A stretch of DNA of 64,000 nucleotides from contig NZ_UWOT01000011.1 of NCBI RefSeq assembly GCF_900604535.1, positions 32,949-96,948 on the forward strand, in the 5' to 3' direction. The translations under genes and the position numbers were made by a program. The notes under the pieces were generated by a model. That model saw only the letters and a list, made by a program, of their open reading frames with translations, was not told the origin of the DNA and did no database searches. Positions 46,386-55,036 of the stretch are shown piece by piece (position 1 is the first letter of the stretch; every line of letters starts with the position of its first letter). This DNA is from Romboutsia_E sp900604535. Its GTDB lineage: Bacteria > Bacillota > Clostridia > Peptostreptococcales > Peptostreptococcaceae.

Positions 46386-47894
46386 ATGATTGAAAGAGAA
46401 TTTGGTAAATTAATTGAGAAATTAATTTATTTTTCGGGACAAAAGAATTACTCTCTAGCTATGGAATTAGGATATGATGTATCTTATATCAGTAAGTGGA
46501 TTAATTCAACTATGTTACCAGCTGCTAAGAATATAAAAAATATAAGTAAAATTACAGCTGATTTTATAGTAAAATCTTCAAGTGAGTCATCACTACGTGA
46601 TATAAGTGATTATTTTGAAATAAATACTACAGAAAATGAAAATAAAAGTGAAATTTTGAAAAAAACGATAGAAGAAAAGTTAAGTGAATCTTATTTATAT
46701 AGTTACAATAAAAATAATAAAAAAACATTAAAAAAAGATATTAGAAAAAATAATAGTATACAAACAATAAATCCTACACTTAGAAAAAAATATTTAGATG
46801 ATGAGATAATAAGTTTTATAGAAGAAGCGGGGCTTTCAGATATGACAGTACTTTGTAATTTATTTTCTTTAAATAGAGAAGATAAGGTGCATCTTGCAGG
46901 AATAAGAAATGGTGAAAATAATAAGTCTAGTAATCATAAAGAGTTAGTGAAAATGAAGTACTTGATAAGTTTTGATTCTGATAATGATATTAAAGAAATA
47001 ATATTTGATGTGATGTTGTTCATAAATATGGTTACATCAAGGGGGAGGATTAATGCTGAATTATATAGTTGTGACTTTCCATCAAATATATTTATGTCAG
47101 CAGTAAAAAATAAATGTGCTCATACAGCTATTTACAACAATCATAAGTGTATAACAACGATAACATCTACAGATGATGATGTAGTTGATGAAATGTACCA
47201 TACTTTAGAAGAGATGATAAGCACTCAAAGTAGACATATGTTTAGAAAAAAAACACCAGAAGAGATAATTATAAGCCAACGCTATATGAATTACATCATG
47301 GATCAAGATTTAAGGTGGTTAGTTGGATCAGTAACTGAGTTGTTTATGCCATCAGATTTATTTTTAGAAATTGGTAAAAATATTTTTGGAGATGAGAAAG
47401 AAGCGTTAATTAAGCTAAAAAAAATAGATACAATACTACAAAATGTAACATATAATTCTAAATTAAATATTATCATGTATGAATCAGTGTTTAGAACATA
47501 TGTATCTAGTGGAAATATGACATTTTTCAATAAGCCTATAAATTTAAGTTTAGAACAAAGACAGCGTCATTTAAGTCATATGAAAAAACTGTTAGAAGAA
47601 AAAGATAATATAAATCTTAAGGTTATTGAGAACTCTGTATTGGATGATTTTAAAAATGAAGAAAAACCATCAATGTATTTATCAAAAAATATGTCATTTT
47701 TAAAAGAAAACCCCAATGAAGATAGTGAAAACTACTTAATTATAAATGATAAAAAATTAGATGAAATATTAAAAATATTCTTTGATAAAATTTGGAAAGA
47801 GAGAATAAATGATAATGAAAAGCATGAAAGTAAAATGCTAGTATCCGAATCCTTGAGATATATAGAAATCTTAAATGATAATTTGAAATTTTAA
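46386..47894 (+). CDS. HTH-domain protein of unknown family, copy 1 (putative regulator)
   Basis: A 502-residue protein. Residues 1-70 look like a Xre-type helix-turn-helix (SLAMELGYDVSYISKWIN, LPAAKNIKNISKITADFIV). A Lys/Asn-rich linker spans about 95-135. The 350-residue remainder matches no family I recognise. It is conserved in the paralogue at 51647 through the SELFMPSDLF-like MPSDLF, QNVTYNSKLN, LEQRQRHLSHMKKL and KPSMYLSKNM stretches. AAGGAGGG fixes ATG 46386. Divergent placement beside a transporter suggests that it senses a ligand and controls that transporter; this is inference. Confidence 0.7.
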   Translation: MIEREFGKLIEKLIYFSGQKNYSLAMELGYDVSYISKWINSTMLPAAKNIKNISKITADFIVKSSSESSLRDISDYFEINTTENENKSEILKKTIEEKLSESYLYSYNKNNKKTLKKDIRKNNSIQTINPTLRKKYLDDEIISFIEEAGLSDMTVLCNLFSLNREDKVHLAGIRNGENNKSSNHKELVKMKYLISFDSDNDIKEIIFDVMLFINMVTSRGRINAELYSCDFPSNIFMSAVKNKCAHTAIYNNHKCITTITSTDDDVVDEMYHTLEEMISTQSRHMFRKKTPEEIIISQRYMNYIMDQDLRWLVGSVTELFMPSDLFLEIGKNIFGDEKEALIKLKKIDTILQNVTYNSKLNIIMYESVFRTYVSSGNMTFFNKPINLSLEQRQRHLSHMKKLLEEKDNINLKVIENSVLDDFKNEEKPSMYLSKNMSFLKENPNEDSENYLIINDKKLDEILKIFFDKIWKERINDNEKHESKMLVSESLRYIEILNDNLKF

Positions 47895-48255
47895 AATAAA
47901 ATTTGCATATGTTTAGAATTATATATAAATAGGTAGAAAAAATAAAAAATAATTTATTGAAAAATAAAAAAATAAAAAATAAATGATAAATACTTGACAA
48001 TTATTATTAGATATTGATATTATTGATTTATAATTGGCGAATAATACATAACAAGATATATTTTTTAGTTAAATCTAAAAGGAAAACTTTTTTAGTTTTT
48101 AAGCAATATAATTTAAAAATTTATTGCTTTTATTTAATATGGATTTAATTAAAATAATGTATCTTTTTTTTATTGATATTTTTATATTATTAAGGTTAAA
48201 ATATCCTAAAAGCGTAGAAATTATAAAAATTTATATTTAAGAAGGAGAAAAACGC
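47895..48255 (+). promoter_or_regulatory. Leader region of the alanine/glycine symporter gene
   Basis: A 361-base gap without a gene. A TATAAT near 48029 precedes the shared element at 48036, giving a leader of about 220 bases. Two hairpins lie in it: CTAAAAG/CTTTTTTAG at 48075-48095 followed by five T, and AAGCAATA/TATTGCTT-type arms at 48101-48129 followed by T-rich sequence. Either could act as an attenuator. Confidence 0.45.
48036..48053 (+). repeat. Shared 18-base leader element, copy 2
   Basis: GGCGAATAATACATAACA lies directly after a TATAAT; 17 of 18 bases are the same as the element at 46101. Confidence 0.65.
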
Positions 48256-49590
48256 ATGTTACATCAATTAGAAACTATCATAACAGGTATTTCTGATGCG
48301 GTTTGGCCAGTATTCTTACCATTCATGTTAATTGTTGGCGCATTTACATCAATAAGAACAATAGGCATGATACAAAAGAAAGCTACTAAGCCAGCTGGAT
48401 TAAAATTTAAAAACATAATAGGACCTGCATCTATATCATTAGGTGCAATGATAGGTACTGGAGCTATAATAGGGGTTCTTGGTGCTTTATCTAAATTCTC
48501 TGCTTCAGGAGAAGTAAACGTAGAAGCTATGGCTATATGGGCTTTATTAGGAGCTTGTATAATGGTACCAGTTTCTTATTCTGAAACATTAAACTCAAAA
48601 ATAATGGGTAAAAGTCCAAAGGAATATATAGGAGATTTAATACATCCTTCATTAGGTATGGTTTACGCTGTATGTTTTGTGGCGTTAGCAGTATTTGGGT
48701 TTGGTGGATTCCAATTCTCAGGTATAGATTCAGTTGCTAAGTTAGTAACAAGTGAATTTATGGGAATGAATCTTACTTTACTTCAAAGATATATGTTTAT
48801 AGTTGTACCAGTAATAGCAGTAGTTGCTGTATTAGTATTATCTAAGAAACATGAAATATTTATGAATGCCATGACTTATATGATAGGTACAGCTGTTGCA
48901 GGGTATTTTATATTCTTCACATTATTCGTTATTAAAACTGGAAACTATATACCAACTTACTTTGCTCATATTATAGAAGGTATGACAAATCCAGTTAATG
49001 GATTTAGTGGTATAATGTTAGGATTTGTATTAGGTATGCAAAAAGTACTACAAACTGCAGAAACTGGTCTTGGGGCATTAGCTATGGCAGCTCAAGAAGC
49101 TGACACTCAACCAAGAGAAGCAGCTATGATATCTTTAATACCAACAGTAGTAACTGTAGTAGTTTCTATAGTAGTTACTTCTTATATAGCATCTTACGGT
49201 ATAAATGCTGGATTAATAACATTCCAAGGTGGAGCTGCTGAAAGACTAGCAGAGTATTTCTTCACAGCTAAAGATGTAACTGGAATGTTTGGACTAGTAG
49301 TATTATGTGCATTTACAGTATTATCTGCATTAACTACTATATTAGGTTCTTACTACTATATGACAAAATTATTTAAGAAAAACCATATAAACAAGAATAT
49401 AGCTATATACTTACTTTTAATAATAGCTGCTGGTACTTTAGCAGTATTTGGAGCTAACGTTGTGTTTGAAGCAGTTGACTTATTACTATTCGTGCTTTGT
49501 GGAATAAATGTTACTGCATTAGCTATATTCACAGTTAAAGAGTGGAAAAAATATCAATTAGCTGGAAATAATGATAAAAAAGCAGCTTAA
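48256..49590 (+). CDS. Alanine/glycine:cation symporter (AGCS family)
   Basis: A 444-residue membrane protein with about 11 helices. The family core GPASISLGAMIGTGAIIGVLG is near residues 55-75, followed by PVSYSETLNSKIMGKSPKEYIGD and GMQKVLQTAETGLGALAMAAQEADTQPREAAMIS near 255-290. AGCS carriers import alanine or glycine with sodium. It is a single-gene unit between two regulator-transporter pairs, sharing its leader element with copy 1 of the regulator. GAAGGAG precedes the ATG. Confidence 0.93.
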   Translation: MLHQLETIITGISDAVWPVFLPFMLIVGAFTSIRTIGMIQKKATKPAGLKFKNIIGPASISLGAMIGTGAIIGVLGALSKFSASGEVNVEAMAIWALLGACIMVPVSYSETLNSKIMGKSPKEYIGDLIHPSLGMVYAVCFVALAVFGFGGFQFSGIDSVAKLVTSEFMGMNLTLLQRYMFIVVPVIAVVAVLVLSKKHEIFMNAMTYMIGTAVAGYFIFFTLFVIKTGNYIPTYFAHIIEGMTNPVNGFSGIMLGFVLGMQKVLQTAETGLGALAMAAQEADTQPREAAMISLIPTVVTVVVSIVVTSYIASYGINAGLITFQGGAAERLAEYFFTAKDVTGMFGLVVLCAFTVLSALTTILGSYYYMTKLFKKNHINKNIAIYLLLIIAAGTLAVFGANVVFEAVDLLLFVLCGINVTALAIFTVKEWKKYQLAGNNDKKAA

Positions 49591-49624
49591 TAAAAAATAA
49601 ATCAATAAAATTTTTATACAATTA

Positions 49625-49670
49625 GGAGTATATATTTATAATTTAAGAATTATAAATATATACTCCTTTT
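49625..49670 (+). terminator. Symporter gene terminator
   Basis: Nineteen-base exact arms from GGAGTATATATTTATAATT, loop TAAG, then TTTT. Confidence 0.92.
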
Positions 49671-49753
49671 ATGAATATTATATTTTAGGATATAAAAACT
49701 CACTTATGAATAGATATTAATAAGCTTATGAATTTTATTATGGGGTGAAAAAT

Positions 49754-50017
49754 ATGAAAATGAAATCTAAAAGTATAAAAAGTAAAAAAGCAAATGAAAA
49801 TAATATACCGAATATGATTGCCTTTGGATTTATAAGAGCTTTCCTTACAGAAAAAAACTATAGTGATTTGAGAGAAGAGTATTTTATTGGAGATTTAAGT
49901 AAGGCTCAAGTAAATCAAGTTATGAGTGATATTAAATGGTTGTTTAAGAATTATAAAGGTTTAAATGTTATGACTATTGAGGATGTAGATGGAAATTTGA
50001 GTAAATTTATATTATAG
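49754..50017 (+). CDS. Small basic protein of unknown function
   Basis: An 87-residue ORF. The first 18 residues are Lys/Ser/Asn-rich (MKMKSKSIKSKKANENN). The rest is a compact helical stretch with IAFGFIRAFLTEKNYSDLREEYFIGDLSKAQ and a C-terminal NVMTIEDVDGNLSKFIL. I do not recognise it. ATG 49754 is preceded by GGGGTG; the GTG at 49745 is part of that site. It sits alone between two palindromic terminators, convergent with the second transporter. Confidence 0.7.
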   Translation: MKMKSKSIKSKKANENNIPNMIAFGFIRAFLTEKNYSDLREEYFIGDLSKAQVNQVMSDIKWLFKNYKGLNVMTIEDVDGNLSKFIL

Positions 50018-50030
50018 CGTAAATTTACAT

Positions 50031-50072
50031 ATAATAAAAAGGTGAGCTCATTTTAGCTCACCTTTTTATTAT
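50031..50072. terminator. Bidirectional terminator
   Basis: Eighteen-base exact arms ATAATAAAAAGGTGAGCT and its complement around a six-base loop, between the small protein and the second OFA transporter. Confidence 0.93.
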
Positions 50073-50073
50073 A

Positions 50074-51363
50074 TTAAGCAGCGTTTATATTCGCGTTATT
50101 TTTTTGTTTTTGTTTGTTTAATTTAGTCATACCGATAGTTGCCATTATTAATAATGTGTAAGCTATAGCTACAGCACCTAATACTAATGTCCAAGACATA
50201 TCATATCCAAGATTTTCTGCTAAAATTCCGAATACTGCAGACCCTGCAGATATACCAACTGCAAATAGTAATTGAACTATACCTAATATGCTACCATATT
50301 CTTTATTTCCAAAGAATGAACCTGTTAAGTAAGCTGGTCCTATCATATAAATGAATATAGCTAGTCCTTTTGTAGCTGAGAATAAGTGTGCAAATATTAT
50401 GCTATGTTTAGCAAATAATAAGAATATTCCTGATAGTAATACTAATACTGTAGAGAATATTAGACATTTTAATGCACCTAACTTGTCAAATAAAGAACCA
50501 CCAATTATATTTCCAGCTAATGAACATATTGCAAATATAGAACCTGTAAGACCTACGACTGTTGAGTTAAAGTTTAATTCACCTTGGAAGTATGCAGCAT
50601 ATTGAACTGAATAAGCTGAAACATATAATCCTACAAATGTGAATCCAAAACAAAGCATCCAGAAGTACTTAGTTTTTACAGCTTCTTTTAAAGTATATCC
50701 TGAAGATACAGAATTTGTATTACTTTTATTAGTATCATAATTTTTAGATCTAACTACCTCGCTAGAATCCTTAGGCATTCTTATTAAGAATAATGATATT
50801 AGTAAACCTACTACTAAAGCTAGTATACCAAGTGTTAAGTAAGCAACAGCATAACCTTGTGCAGCTATTAATTTTGAAGTGAATGGTTGTAGGAAAAAGT
50901 TACCTATAGATCCACCTGCAAATGCGATTCCTAAAGCTTTACCTTTAGTAGCTTCATCGAACCATGAACTTATTAAAAGTGGTATACCTATACCAGATAT
51001 CATAGCAGAACCTATTTGAGCTACTCCATAAAGTATATAGAAATGCCAAATTTGTGTTGCAATAGAGAATGCAGTGAATCCTAAGCCAGCTATGATTGCT
51101 CCAAATATATATATTGTTTTAGTATTTACTTTTGTAAATAAAGAACCTATAAATGGTCCAGCAACCGCTGATACTATTGTTCCTATTGAAAACATTAGAG
51201 AGAATGCTACTAGTGAAAATCCTCTAGCATTTATAACTGGATATATAAATAAAGATTGCGTGTTAGCGATAATACCTGCTGGAACAGCTTGTATAAACAT
51301 ACATGCAATTACGATTATCCACCCAGCGGTTAGTTTACTTTTCTTACTGTTTAAATTATTCAT
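50074..51363 (-). CDS. OFA-type major facilitator transporter (second copy)
   Basis: A 429-residue paralogue of the transporter at 44444, with the same TAGWIIVIACMFIQAVPAG start, the FTKVNTK loop and the FDKLGALK loop. It has twelve helices and a charged loop (VVRSKNYDTNKSN) near 207-219. It is probably a monocarboxylate or similar organic-anion carrier; the substrate is unknown. AAAGGAG precedes the ATG. It is divergent from the second HTH-domain protein across 283 bases. Confidence 0.88.
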   Translation of the reverse strand: MNNLNSKKSKLTAGWIIVIACMFIQAVPAGIIANTQSLFIYPVINARGFSLVAFSLMFSIGTIVSAVAGPFIGSLFTKVNTKTIYIFGAIIAGLGFTAFSIATQIWHFYILYGVAQIGSAMISGIGIPLLISSWFDEATKGKALGIAFAGGSIGNFFLQPFTSKLIAAQGYAVAYLTLGILALVVGLLISLFLIRMPKDSSEVVRSKNYDTNKSNTNSVSSGYTLKEAVKTKYFWMLCFGFTFVGLYVSAYSVQYAAYFQGELNFNSTVVGLTGSIFAICSLAGNIIGGSLFDKLGALKCLIFSTVLVLLSGIFLLFAKHSIIFAHLFSATKGLAIFIYMIGPAYLTGSFFGNKEYGSILGIVQLLFAVGISAGSAVFGILAENLGYDMSWTLVLGAVAIAYTLLIMATIGMTKLNKQKQKNNANINAA

Positions 51364-51646
51364 TTAATTTCTCCTTTTGATTTTATAACTTGTATTATAA
51401 CGTTTTCATTTTGTTTTTTAAGTAAAGTTTACTTGATGCGAAATCTTTAACATAATACTAACACTGAAATTTTAGACATTCTATCGAAAAATGACGAATT
51501 TTGAGGAAAAAAGGCAAAAAAATGATTAAAATTGAATCAATTTAAATCAATAAAAGGGAGAAAATAATTATAGTTATGATGATATAATTAAAGTTCAAAG
51601 GTATATAGCCAAAAGAATTAAAAAATAAATTCTAGGAGGTTTGGAT
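51364..51646. promoter_or_regulatory. Divergent region of transporter 2 and regulator 2, with palindrome
   Basis: On the minus strand a TATAAT is at 51399-51394 for the transporter. A 15-base perfect palindrome AAGTAAAGTTTACTT at 51420-51434 covers the position of its -35 box. AATACTAACACTGAAATTTT at 51454-51473 is a weaker relative of the element at 46101. These are candidate operators; none is proven. Confidence 0.45.
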
Positions 51647-53179
51647 TTGAATAGTATTACATTTGGAAGTATTTTAGAAAATTTATTATATATATCAAAT
51701 CAAAAGAAGAGCGCTTTGGCAAATACATTAGGTTATGATATATCTTATATAAATAAGTGGATATCATCAAAGAATTTACCGAGCTCTAAGAGAATAAATG
51801 AAATATGTAAAGACATTGCGCTTTTCATAGTTGATTCCTTAAATAATTCTACATATGAAAATCTTGTAAATTATTTTGAAATTGATGAAAAAAGCGATAA
51901 GGAATATATAATACGATATATAGAAAAAACATTAAAAAATGCATATATGGATGAGGCTAGAGGTATGAGTGATAAAGGTGTTCAAAATATACCTAAAAAT
52001 ACTCACTCAGAAGAATTTTATAATAGTTTATCTAGTGTTGAAGCAACTATTGTTCAAAAAGAGTTTACTAATGAAATTTTTTCATTGATAAATAAAGGGG
52101 AAAATCTAGATATGATTTTATCTTTTAATTTATTTGATTTAACCTATAAAGATAAAGTTTCCCTAGGGAATGTGAAGAAATCATTCTATGAAATTAGTAG
52201 AAATACAAATACTAAAATAACAATTCTCATGGGTCTTGAAGATAAACGAAAAAATAAGGAGCAAAAAATACTAAACACATTAATAGGTATAAATTTTATA
52301 TCAACTTATCCAGCACTTGATTTCGAAGTTTATAACTGTAATATTAATCCTAACTCTACAATATCAGTAATAAAAGATAAGTTTTTGATAAATACAACTC
52401 ATTACCCAGATGGACAATGTTTATTAAGTACGTACTCAAAGGATAAGAATTTAATAGAAGATGTGTACTATAGTCTAGTACGTGCTCAAAAACAAAAAGG
52501 TAAGTCTTTATGCGAAAAAAAGACTCCTTTATCAATGATAGAAGATCAAACATATCTTCAATATATAATGAATAACGATTTAAGATGTATATTGGGTTCT
52601 ATAAATGAGTTCTTTATGCCATCGGATTTATTTATGGAAGTGGCAGAGAGAACATTTGTGGAAAATAAAAATATACTAAATGAACTAAATAAAATAAATA
52701 TCTTTCTTCAAAATGCAACATATAAGTCTAAATTAAAAGTACTTATATACGAGGCAGAACTAAGAAAGTATCTGTCATCAGGATGTTTACACTTTTTTAA
52801 TACGCCTGTAACATTGACTTTTAAAGAAAGACAAAGACATGTGGAATATATAGAAAAAATAATTATGGAATCAGAAGATGTAGAGATAAGAATGATTGAT
52901 GGTAACTTTATAGATGAATTTAGAAATAATGATAATCCATCGCTTTATCTATCTAAAAGTTTAAAAATGACTAAAATGCATCCTATTTCTGGGAAAAATT
53001 ACTATTCTATTATTTGTGATAATAAGTTTAAAGAAATGTGCGATGAATTATTTGATGATATATGGAATAGCAAAATTGATGTAGTTATTGATGATAAAGA
53101 AGGTATTCATGAAAGAATATCTAAATCAATAAGATACGCAAGAATAATGAGTGAAAATTTAACTGAAAATAGTAATTAA
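51647..53179 (+). CDS. HTH-domain protein of unknown family, copy 2 (putative regulator)
   Basis: A 510-residue paralogue of the protein at 46386. Its helix-turn-helix has ALANTLGYDISYINKWISS and LPSSKRINEICKDIALFIV in the first 65 residues. The C-terminal half again has FMPSDLFMEV, LQNATYKSKLKVLIYE, FKERQRHVEYIEKI and PSLYLSKSLKM. AGGAGG fits TTG 51647 better than TTG 51641. It stands divergent to the second OFA transporter, repeating the first pair. Sensor function is inference. The conserved C-terminal region is the part most worth searching. Confidence 0.7.
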   Translation: MNSITFGSILENLLYISNQKKSALANTLGYDISYINKWISSKNLPSSKRINEICKDIALFIVDSLNNSTYENLVNYFEIDEKSDKEYIIRYIEKTLKNAYMDEARGMSDKGVQNIPKNTHSEEFYNSLSSVEATIVQKEFTNEIFSLINKGENLDMILSFNLFDLTYKDKVSLGNVKKSFYEISRNTNTKITILMGLEDKRKNKEQKILNTLIGINFISTYPALDFEVYNCNINPNSTISVIKDKFLINTTHYPDGQCLLSTYSKDKNLIEDVYYSLVRAQKQKGKSLCEKKTPLSMIEDQTYLQYIMNNDLRCILGSINEFFMPSDLFMEVAERTFVENKNILNELNKINIFLQNATYKSKLKVLIYEAELRKYLSSGCLHFFNTPVTLTFKERQRHVEYIEKIIMESEDVEIRMIDGNFIDEFRNNDNPSLYLSKSLKMTKMHPISGKNYYSIICDNKFKEMCDELFDDIWNSKIDVVIDDKEGIHERISKSIRYARIMSENLTENSN

Positions 53180-53242
53180 AATATATTAAGAGTTATCTTT
53201 ACTTTGTTTTGAAGATATCTCTTTTTTTATAGGAGTGGTAGT

Positions 53243-53719
53243 ATGATTATAGGTATAATATCAGACACACATGGATTACTAAGACAAGAAGTATTACAAG
53301 AATTAAACAATTGTGAATTAATAATTCATGCTGGTGATGTTGGAAAAAATGATATAATAAACTCATTACAACAAATTTGTAGAACTGAGTTTGTATATGG
53401 GAATATAGATAAGGATAATGATACGTCTGGAAAAGTAATAAATATAAATAAATTAAAAATATATTTAATTCATAATATTAAAGATATAAAAGAACCTTTA
53501 AATAAAAAAGATATAGATATTATTGTATATGGTCATTCTCATAGGAGTAAAATATATATAGAAGAGGGGATTTTATATATAAATCCTGGTTCGGTAGGAC
53601 CTAAAAGATTTAAGCTAGAGCCTACGATGGCAAAACTATATATTAAGGAGAATATTATTAAAGAAAATATTTTTGAATTTGAAGGATATAAAGTAGAAAT
53701 TATAAAACTTAGAGATTAG
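53243..53719 (+). CDS. YfcE/MJ0936-type metallophosphoesterase
   Basis: A 158-residue calcineurin-like phosphodiesterase. The five metal motifs are present: ISDTHG (residue 5-10), HAGDVG near 30, YGNIDKD near 52, a His in LIHNIKD, and YGHSHRSK near 92, then NPGSVGPKR. Family members are Mn-dependent phosphodiesterases whose natural substrates are mostly unknown. The ribosome site is AGGAGTGG. It may head a small operon with the DUF5685 gene 38 bases on. Confidence 0.92.
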   Translation: MIIGIISDTHGLLRQEVLQELNNCELIIHAGDVGKNDIINSLQQICRTEFVYGNIDKDNDTSGKVININKLKIYLIHNIKDIKEPLNKKDIDIIVYGHSHRSKIYIEEGILYINPGSVGPKRFKLEPTMAKLYIKENIIKENIFEFEGYKVEIIKLRD

Positions 53720-53757
53720 TTTGAAATTTTAAATTCATCATCTAGAAAGGAATAAAT

Positions 53758-54594
53758 ATGTTTGGTTATGTAAAAATAAATAAAATGGATTTAACTTTTA
53801 GAGAATACGAGCATTATAGAGGATATTATTGTGGCTTATGTAAATACTTAAAAAATAACCATGGAGAAATATCTAGATTAACACTAAATTATGATATAAC
53901 ATTTTTGATTTTAGTACTAACATCATTATACAGACCTAAGCCAATTATTATAGAAGAAGGATGTATAACTAATCCTTTTAAAAAGAAAAAGAAAATAATA
54001 AATGAAGTTACAGAATATGCAGCTAGTATGAATGTATTATTAGCGTATTATAAGTTAGAAGATAATGTAAATGATGAAAAAAGAATAAAAGATATAATTG
54101 CATACAATGCATATAAAAGTAAGCTTAAATTTGCACATGAAAAATATCCTGATAAAGCTGAGTTTATAAAATCTCAATTAGAAGAATTAAATAGGTTAGA
54201 GAATGAAAAAAATATAAATATAGATATGGTATCGAATACATTCGGAAACCTTATGGGAGAAATATTTGTATATAAAAATGATGAATATGAACAACAGCTT
54301 AGAAATATAGGATTTAATATAGGGAAATACATATATTTATTAGATGCATATGAGGATTTAGATAAAGATTATGAAAAAGGTAGATACAATCCATTTATAG
54401 AATATATAGATAAAAAAGAAGAGCTAAAGACAAGGGTTGATAAGTTAATAAGTATATCATTAGGACTCTTAGCCCAAAATATAGACTCTTTAAACTTAAG
54501 AGTTAATAGAAATATAATAGATAATATAGTGTATTCTGGAGTTTATTTAAGGTATAAAAATATATTGGATAAAGGATGTGAAGGTAATGTATAA
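53758..54594 (+). CDS. DUF5685 family protein
   Basis: A 278-residue protein that looks like the DUF5685 family. It starts MFGYVKINKMDLTFREYEHYRGYYCGLCKYL-like, with a CxxC pair near 27-30 and CITNPFKKKKK near 70. An all-helical body has YLLDAYEDLDKDYEKGRYNPF near 200, which recalls the Asp-rich helices of isoprenoid synthase folds. No catalytic function is known to me. The stop overlaps the start of the next gene by 8 bp, so the two are coupled. Confidence 0.75.
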   Translation: MFGYVKINKMDLTFREYEHYRGYYCGLCKYLKNNHGEISRLTLNYDITFLILVLTSLYRPKPIIIEEGCITNPFKKKKKIINEVTEYAASMNVLLAYYKLEDNVNDEKRIKDIIAYNAYKSKLKFAHEKYPDKAEFIKSQLEELNRLENEKNINIDMVSNTFGNLMGEIFVYKNDEYEQQLRNIGFNIGKYIYLLDAYEDLDKDYEKGRYNPFIEYIDKKEELKTRVDKLISISLGLLAQNIDSLNLRVNRNIIDNIVYSGVYLRYKNILDKGCEGNV

Positions 54595-55027
54595 CAATAT
54601 TTATAATGATACTTTTTTAAAGGCAAGAAAATTGATAGATAATAAAGAGTTTAAAGCTGCATATGATTTTTTACAAACTGTGAGTAATAAATGTAGTGAA
54701 TGGTATTATTTATCTGGAATATCAGCTATGAATATAGGTTATTATGAACAAGGTGAAGATTATATAAAAAGAGCTAAATTTATGGAACCAGATAATGAGG
54801 AATATAAAAATGCTGTAAGCAGATTTAGTAGGTATAGAGATGATTATAATTATAGGGCATATAATTATAATAGAAGAAGACATAATGATTTGGATGGGTG
54901 CTGCTGTTGTTGTTGCGATGATTGTTGCTGTTGTTTAGGTGATGATTGTTGTGAAGATTGTATGAAACTGTGGTGCTTGGATTCATGTTGTGAATGCTTT
55001 GGAGGAGACTTAGTAAGTTGTTTTTAG
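54587..55027 (+). CDS. TPR-like protein with an extreme cysteine-rich tail
   Basis: A 146-residue protein. Residues 1-85 form two or so TPR-like helical repeats (ARKLIDNKEFKAAYDFL, YYLSGISAMNIGYYEQGEDYI). A Tyr/Arg/Asn-rich stretch (YRDDYNYRAYNYNRRRH) follows. The last 44 residues hold 18 Cys, including runs of six and four separated by Asp pairs. The tail could bind metal or be lipid-modified. GTG 54578 is in frame, but ATG 54587 fits the AAAGGA site. It is translationally coupled to the DUF5685 gene. Confidence 0.8.
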   Translation: MYNNIYNDTFLKARKLIDNKEFKAAYDFLQTVSNKCSEWYYLSGISAMNIGYYEQGEDYIKRAKFMEPDNEEYKNAVSRFSRYRDDYNYRAYNYNRRRHNDLDGCCCCCCDDCCCCLGDDCCEDCMKLWCLDSCCECFGGDLVSCF

Positions 55028-55036
55028 GAGGGATAT

